This document shows positions 59,895 to 64,000 of a DNA stretch of 64,000 bases, one piece after another. Both the position numbers and the translations under genes were made by a program. Source of the DNA: Tritrichomonas musculus (lineage: Eukaryota > Parabasalia > Tritrichomonadida > Tritrichomonadidae). Each line of letters begins with the position of its first letter. The stretch's first letter is position 1. The stretch lies in NCBI GenBank assembly GCA_039105265.1, contig JAPFFF010000003.1, positions 5,456,001 to 5,520,000 on the forward strand. The letters are read 5' to 3'. The notes under the pieces are model-generated. The model saw nothing but the letters and a program-made list of their open reading frames with translations, did not search any database and was not told the DNA's origin.

Positions 59895-60134
59895 ATGGTT
59901 CTACTAACTAATATATCCGATTTCGAATCAAAATCAATTGAAATCATTCGAAAATCTCCTAAAAAAGCGAGACTCACTACGAAATTTCGTCGTCAAACAC
60001 CAATTTTTGAATTAAAAATTACAGATGGTAAAAGTTGTTATAAAATCAAGCTCACTAAGGATAATGATATTAAGAAGGCCCAAAAATTAATTGCTTCAAT
60101 TACTCATTTAATGACTAGTAGTGAATTAATGTGA
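59895..60134 (+). CDS. SRP9: signal recognition particle 9 kDa subunit (SRP9)
   Basis: A 79-residue protein. I-x-D-F...S-P-K-K-A-R-L-T-T-K-F-R followed by F-E-L-K-I-T-D-G-K-S-C-Y-K-I-K-L-T-K-D-N-D-I-K-K-A-Q-K-L matches SRP9 along its whole length (the human protein is 86 residues), including the basic K/R patch at the start of the first strand and the D-x-K-K-x-x-K-L helix. SRP9 with SRP14 binds the Alu domain of SRP RNA and slows translation until the ribosome docks at the ER. The gene diverges from the RRM gene with 249 bp between starts. It is short and easily missed. SRP14 is the main alternative. Confidence 0.75.
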   Translation: MVLLTNISDFESKSIEIIRKSPKKARLTTKFRRQTPIFELKITDGKSCYKIKLTKDNDIKKAQKLIASITHLMTSSELM

Positions 60135-60326
60135 AAAGAGATTTATTAAATATTATTTATTATTTGACATCAATGAAACGATATTTCATTTTTTGTTAAT
60201 TTCATATGTAAAGATTCATAACCTCTATTCATTTTTTTTTTTTTTTTTTTTCTTTAGTTGAATAAAAATAAGTTTTTTGATAATTTTTTTTTTAATATAA
60301 CAATAACAACAAAACAAGCTAAGAGG

Positions 60327-61787
60327 TCATTCATTTTCATCATAGTATTTGATAGCTTTTTTGTATTTATCATAATGATCAACTAGCTTTTGTTCTTTTT
60401 CTTCTTCCTTCATTTTTTCATCATTAATAAGTCGATTGAAAGTTTCATAATGAGTTTTAAAACTTCTATAAAATGCTGCTTTTTCTTTAAAACCAGGATA
60501 ATTAAAGGAACTATCCAAAAAAATTTGGATTCTATTTGCCATTTCAGATGTCTTCTTTTTATCAGTATTATACAATAAACATCCAGAAAATTTGATTAGG
60601 TAATCCAAAGCTAAACCATTCCAACAATTTGGAACTTCATTTATATATTTTGAATGATTAGTACCCCATTTAAAAAGTTTATCTGTTTGTTTTGTATGAC
60701 TCCAATAAGCAAATAATACTCTTACCAGTGAAGTTCCTTTCTTCGCTTCTTCAACAATAACATCATTATTTGAATCATCATATGATTCTAAAGCAAATTT
60801 TTTAGTTGAGGCCTTATACGGATTAGCTAGCTCAGAAAAATGATAAATGTATCTTTCAAATAATGTTTGATTATCATCAACTTCTGGAAAAACTGAACTT
60901 AACATAAAACCAAAGAATACAGGCTTATTTTCTCCTGGATTTTCTTTGAAAGATTCATATATTTCATTAGCAAGGAAGAAAATACCAGATTGAATCGACC
61001 TTCCTTTCATAAGAGAATTTCTAATATTACGACCAGTTTTTAATATAAGTTTATTATTTGAAATATCACTAATACACCGAATAATATTTTCATTACATTG
61101 TTCTCTCCGCAATTTATTATAATCAAATAGTTCCAATTCAGTTGTATCAAGTTCTTCATCAAATTCATCATTTTCTTTATTATCTTCTTTTTTCTTTTCA
61201 TTTATATTTTTGCTATCATTTAAACAACTAAAGTCAACACGGAACGATCTAGGCTTAGACTTCTTTAGCAAAAATTTTTGATATAATGTAACTGATTGAT
61301 CGAAAGTTTTTAATCCTGGAGCTTTTTTTAGAGAATAAGTGCAAAATTCATCTTTTTTGGCATAAAAAACATTTTCCTTATTTTCTTCTTGTGAATTTTT
61401 TTGATAATCACTATCATTTGTTGGCTTGGAAATGTCTTCATATTCTTCATTTTCACTTGTTTGTTGTAAATACTTTTGATGCTCTTCTCTTTCATTTACT
61501 GTATGAATATTTTCTTGATAATCTTCATTTTCATTTGCTTGCTGGGAAATTTCTTCATAATCTTCATTTTCACTTGCTGACTGCATAATCTCTTGTCCAT
61601 TTTCAATCAAATTATGCATGCGAGTATTTTGCAAACTGTCATTTGAAATCATTATTGAAATAATAAAAAGCGGAATAGCCATGTAAAATCCAAAATATTG
61701 ATACTTCACGTTAATAATTGATGAAATCATGATATTAACAAAACAAAGAAATATAAACTTTCTAAGGTTTAGCGTTTTGGTATACAT
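60327..61787 (-). CDS. membrane-anchored protein with acidic repeats, unknown
   Basis: A 486-residue protein I do not recognise. Two hydrophobic segments near residues 10-25 and 30-48 could be a signal anchor or a hairpin. Residues about 68-140 carry five or so degenerate copies of an acidic unit (S/N-E-N-E-D-Y-E-E-I-S-Q-Q). The rest, from about 145, is a helical charged domain with a second acidic stretch (196-213) and a probable fold between 230 and 460 (R-R-E-Q-C-N-E-N-I-I-R-C, G-T-S-L-V-R-V-L-F-A-Y-W). The tail is K/E-rich. No enzyme motif is visible. The body is likely cytosolic with the N-terminus in a membrane. Confidence 0.65.
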   Translation of the reverse strand: MYTKTLNLRKFIFLCFVNIMISSIINVKYQYFGFYMAIPLFIISIMISNDSLQNTRMHNLIENGQEIMQSASENEDYEEISQQANENEDYQENIHTVNEREEHQKYLQQTSENEEYEDISKPTNDSDYQKNSQEENKENVFYAKKDEFCTYSLKKAPGLKTFDQSVTLYQKFLLKKSKPRSFRVDFSCLNDSKNINEKKKEDNKENDEFDEELDTTELELFDYNKLRREQCNENIIRCISDISNNKLILKTGRNIRNSLMKGRSIQSGIFFLANEIYESFKENPGENKPVFFGFMLSSVFPEVDDNQTLFERYIYHFSELANPYKASTKKFALESYDDSNNDVIVEEAKKGTSLVRVLFAYWSHTKQTDKLFKWGTNHSKYINEVPNCWNGLALDYLIKFSGCLLYNTDKKKTSEMANRIQIFLDSSFNYPGFKEKAAFYRSFKTHYETFNRLINDEKMKEEEKEQKLVDHYDKYKKAIKYYDENE

Positions 61788-62023
61788 TTATTACTTTGAT
61801 TTTTGGTTTCCTTAATTTGAATGCAAAAAATTGAGAGATTTTTTTTTAATTCTTTGAATAATTGGTCAGTTACATTCAAATAAAATTTATTTTCCAATTT
61901 TATATATTTTCACTATACTGTACAATATAAAATCGTCAAATAATAGTTCATATCATACAAATCAAATGGAAAAAAAAAGTCGGAAAGAGATCAGGACAAC
62001 TTAGAAAATAACAAATTACATTT

Positions 62024-62497
62024 TTATTTATTGACATTTTCAGGATTAATATATTTCTTAATAAAAGTCTGCATTTCTTTTTCTATTTCTGCATACATTG
62101 TAACAAAATCTTCATATGGATTGCACCATGGATTTGATATGTCATATGAAGCAAATGGAACGATTTTGGCTGGGGATCCTTTTGGCTGTAGATATTTGAG
62201 TTCACTACCAACATATCGTTCGAGAGAAACAATTAAATCAAAATTATAAAAATCCTCGTCTCGAATTAACTTAGATATATGATGCGAAATATCAAATCCA
62301 TGTTCCCTAGCAACTCTTCTCGAATGTTTATGAGGAGCTTGGTTTATATCATCTGTTGTTACAGCTGAGCTATCAACTTTGATCCCATGAACAAGACTTT
62401 TTAAGAGACCTTCACACAAAGGTGATCTAATTATATTCCCAAGACATACAAACATAACAGATTTTGCATACGTTGATTGGGTCTTTGAGCTAGACAT
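62024..62497 (-). CDS. low-molecular-weight phosphotyrosine phosphatase-like protein, altered acid
   Basis: A 157-residue protein of the LMW-PTP family, close to the usual length. The P-loop V-C-L-G-N-I-I-R-S has Cys18 and Arg24 in the C-x5-R spacing. The usual second cysteine (C-x4-C) is Ile here, removing the disulphide partner that protects the family from oxidation. The DPYYG loop that supplies the general-acid Asp reads S-N-P-W-C-N, so Asn122 occupies the Asp position. The remaining body, including H-K-H-S-R-R and E-D-F, is normal. Catalysis should be strongly weakened, so it may trap or bind phosphotyrosine substrates instead. The base call deserves checking, but the surrounding codons are in good order. 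Confidence 0.8.
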   Translation of the reverse strand: MSSSKTQSTYAKSVMFVCLGNIIRSPLCEGLLKSLVHGIKVDSSAVTTDDINQAPHKHSRRVAREHGFDISHHISKLIRDEDFYNFDLIVSLERYVGSELKYLQPKGSPAKIVPFASYDISNPWCNPYEDFVTMYAEIEKEMQTFIKKYINPENVNK

Positions 62498-62832
62498 ACT
62501 TTTATATTTTTTTAGATATTTTGAGTTTAAAATTTTGTGCGACCATATAATTTTAAAACTAAAATTTCACATTTTCTGGGAAAGATAATACAATAATCAA
62601 AACAAAAATATATAATAAGAAAACAAAGACATTTTTTTAATCAAACAATTAATAAAAACAATAAATGATATGCTAATTATCATTTTTCAAAAAAAAGATA
62701 ATAAGCTCATTGCTTTTAAACATATAAATCAATCTTTTTTATAGAAACAATAACATACAAAATTTGTAATGCAAATATCAGCTTCACACTATTCAAAATA
62801 ATACTAAGAAAACAATCACGTTATTTTGTAAG
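62498..62832. other. intergenic, AT-rich
   Basis: This is the upstream region of the LMW-PTP gene and the 3' flank of the PAP2-like gene. No gene or repeat is recognised. Confidence 0.4.
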
Positions 62833-63585
62833 TCAATTATAAATGCTTTGGTAAGGACGTATATTTTCTTCATGAATTAGTATTCTTTTTTTTGAATTAT
62901 TCCAAAAATAATGAGAAACTAAAAATCCAATCAATAAGCTAGCAGTAACATCTGCTGGATGACTTTTGAAAGTTTTAATATTCAGTGTTCCAACATAGAT
63001 CCCTAAAAATATAAGTATAACATACAAAGAATTGAAAGAACAAAAAATATTTTGAAATGCAAATGCCAAATTTGACATTGTTGACATTACAATAACGGAT
63101 TCAAATGAAGGATATGAGTTAAATATATCTGATTTATTAATAATTTTCTTTTTGCATTTTTTGGAATAAAAATCGTAATTGCATAAATCATATGTATCTG
63201 GTTTTGGAAAACCAATAAAATACCGAAAATAATTTACGATTGCCAATGACAAAAATGTTGATGCAGCCGACACCCATAAAAATGTGAAATATCTGAAATT
63301 TTGAATTAAATTTGTAAAAAAGAAATTAGCAGCAATTTTTAATAGTAAAAATATTAAGGGACAAGATACAATATATATATAAAAGATATTTACGGACAAT
63401 TTTAGTTCTATTGAATTTGGAAAATTAATATTTGAGTCATCGGGAGGAGTATACATTTCATTTTTAGATCCCATAAAAGATAAAACATATATAAGAAAAG
63501 AAAGAAAAGCTGCCACTAAATCAGGTATATCAATTATTTGTATAAAATTTGTAAAGCAATTTGTGATCATTGATGTTTTATTCAA
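62833..63585 (-). CDS. PAP2-like membrane phosphatase with degenerate catalytic motifs
   Basis: A 250-residue protein with about six hydrophobic segments. Its layout is that of the PAP2 lipid phosphatase family: F-R-Y-F-I-G-F-P-K-P-D (first motif region, residues about 122-132), S-Y-P-S-F-E-S (about 156-162, where the family has P-S-G-H) and K-S-H-P-A-D-V (about 208-214; the family has S-R-x5-H-x3-D). The first motif lacks its R-P, the second lacks the proton-relay histidine (Glu instead), and the third keeps the nucleophilic histidine-aspartate pair. It is probably inactive as a phosphatase or uses another mechanism. A membrane protein of another PAP2-like family, for example a sphingolipid or PIG-type protein, is possible. 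Confidence 0.65.
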   Translation of the reverse strand: MNKTSMITNCFTNFIQIIDIPDLVAAFLSFLIYVLSFMGSKNEMYTPPDDSNINFPNSIELKLSVNIFYIYIVSCPLIFLLLKIAANFFFTNLIQNFRYFTFLWVSAASTFLSLAIVNYFRYFIGFPKPDTYDLCNYDFYSKKCKKKIINKSDIFNSYPSFESVIVMSTMSNLAFAFQNIFCSFNSLYVILIFLGIYVGTLNIKTFKSHPADVTASLLIGFLVSHYFWNNSKKRILIHEENIRPYQSIYN

Positions 63586-63651
63586 AAATTTTGAATGAAT
63601 TTAAAATTTGAAATTGAATTGATATTTCGTTTCACATGTCAAAGATTTTGG

Positions 63652-63660
63652 TCATTCTAA
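63652..63660 (+). promoter_or_regulatory. Inr-like element before FCF1
   Basis: TCATTCTAA directly precedes the ATG, matching the short-leader initiator pattern of trichomonads. Confidence 0.4.
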
Positions 63661-64000
63661 ATGAAGAAAGCAAAGAGGAAAGGACCTAAAATGATTAAAT
63701 CCAATGATTGCCGAATTATTGGAAATACACAAAAAGATCCAAAAAAGGTAAATGAAGAACCAATTGAAGAAGAGGAAGTTCAACCGAGCTCTTTATTTTT
63801 TTCATATAATCAAGCACTTGGACCTCCATTTCGAGTGATTGTTGACACAAACATGTTATGGCAAACAGTTGCTGATAAAATTGATTTAGTTGATGGGCTT
63901 CAAGGATGCTTAGTTGCAAAGGTTATTCCTTGTGTCACTTCATGTATCATAGCCGAACTTGAAAAACTTGGTAGGAAGTATCATCTTGCCTTGAAACTTG
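63661..64000 (+). CDS. FCF1: FCF1/UTP24 rRNA-processing PIN nuclease, 5' part
   Basis: The first 113 codons of a gene that runs off the end of the window. After a basic start (M-K-K-A-K-R-K-G-P-K), P-F-R-V-I-V-D-T-N-M-L-W gives the PIN-domain entry with Asp62. It is followed by K-I-D-L-V-D-G-L-Q-G-C-L-V-A-K-V-I-P-C-V-T-S-C and A-E-L-E-K-L-G-R-K-Y, matching FCF1/Utp24 closely. FCF1 cleaves pre-rRNA in the small-subunit processome in the nucleolus. The start follows a TCATTCTAA element. The rest of the PIN domain is outside the window. Confidence 0.88.
   Translation, partial: MKKAKRKGPKMIKSNDCRIIGNTQKDPKKVNEEPIEEEEVQPSSLFFSYNQALGPPFRVIVDTNMLWQTVADKIDLVDGLQGCLVAKVIPCVTSCIIAELEKLGRKYHLALKL

Overview
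This is AT-rich nuclear DNA of a parabasalid (trichomonad) protist, most likely a Tritrichomonas-type genome. The evidence is a BspA-like leucine-rich repeat family (LRR_5 units of about 23 residues), DUF3447-like/ankyrin proteins, an R2R3 Myb gene with ACGATA-type elements upstream, intron-free protein genes with very short leaders, Inr-like TCAYTT motifs next to several start codons, and strongly AT-biased intergenic DNA. I saw no copy of the trichomonad 3' splice consensus (ACTAACACACAG). The genus is inferred; the phylum-level call is firmer.

Layout. 0.5-7.5 kb: a DUF3447-like N-terminal ORF followed by 13 intact ankyrin units and a C-terminal cap, each separated by AT-rich, stop-filled spacers of about 50-725 bp. 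This split ankyrin locus is the most unusual object in the window. 7.5-9.6 kb: gene-poor DNA with diverged repeats. 9.6-26.3 kb: a dense housekeeping block, mostly on the minus strand: Vps26-like retromer subunit, CARMIL-like LRR protein, FlK-type hotdog thioesterase (plus strand), acidic coiled-coil protein, PP2C phosphatase, single-pass membrane protein, lipid-anchored C2 protein, a 1368-residue coiled-coil protein and an R2R3 Myb factor. 26.6-31.3 kb: a graveyard with fossil coding remnants (one with helicase-like P-loop and DEAQ motifs) and a 1.6-kb DNA element with 16-bp CAGTACAG terminal inverted repeats and TA flanks. 31.7-39.9 kb: HAD phosphatase, MAP65/PRC1-like protein, an unrecognised plus-strand gene, a zone of decayed coding sequence, and an acyltransferase-3 membrane enzyme. 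40.5-47.0 kb: two divergent BspA-type genes, one with the same N-terminal domain as the split ankyrin gene and one a protein kinase fused to a BspA tail. The 1.2 kb between them holds two small foldback elements, an inverted repeat carrying ACGATA and an ankyrin remnant. 47.0-51.2 kb: non-coding, with a MITE-like element. 51.2-64 kb: TBC RabGAP, CEP78-like protein, Tc1/mariner relic, MIR-less protein O-mannosyltransferase, multi-RRM/RGG protein, SRP9, an unknown N-terminally hydrophobic protein, LMW-PTP-like protein, PAP2-like membrane protein, and the 5' part of FCF1/UTP24 running off the end.

How they fit. There is no operon logic; the neighbours are independent eukaryotic genes for membrane traffic (Vps26, TBC GAP, SRP9, C2), cytoskeleton (MAP65, CEP78-like, CARMIL-like), phosphosignalling (PP2C, kinase-BspA, LMW-PTP, HAD), glycosylation (PMT) and ribosome biogenesis (FCF1). 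Repeated themes are (i) one N-terminal domain joined to different solenoid tails (ankyrin or BspA), (ii) phosphatase-fold proteins with altered catalytic residues (LMW-PTP D to N, PAP2 motif loss, HAD D to E), and (iii) inverted-repeat cis elements upstream of the Myb, BspA and HAD genes.
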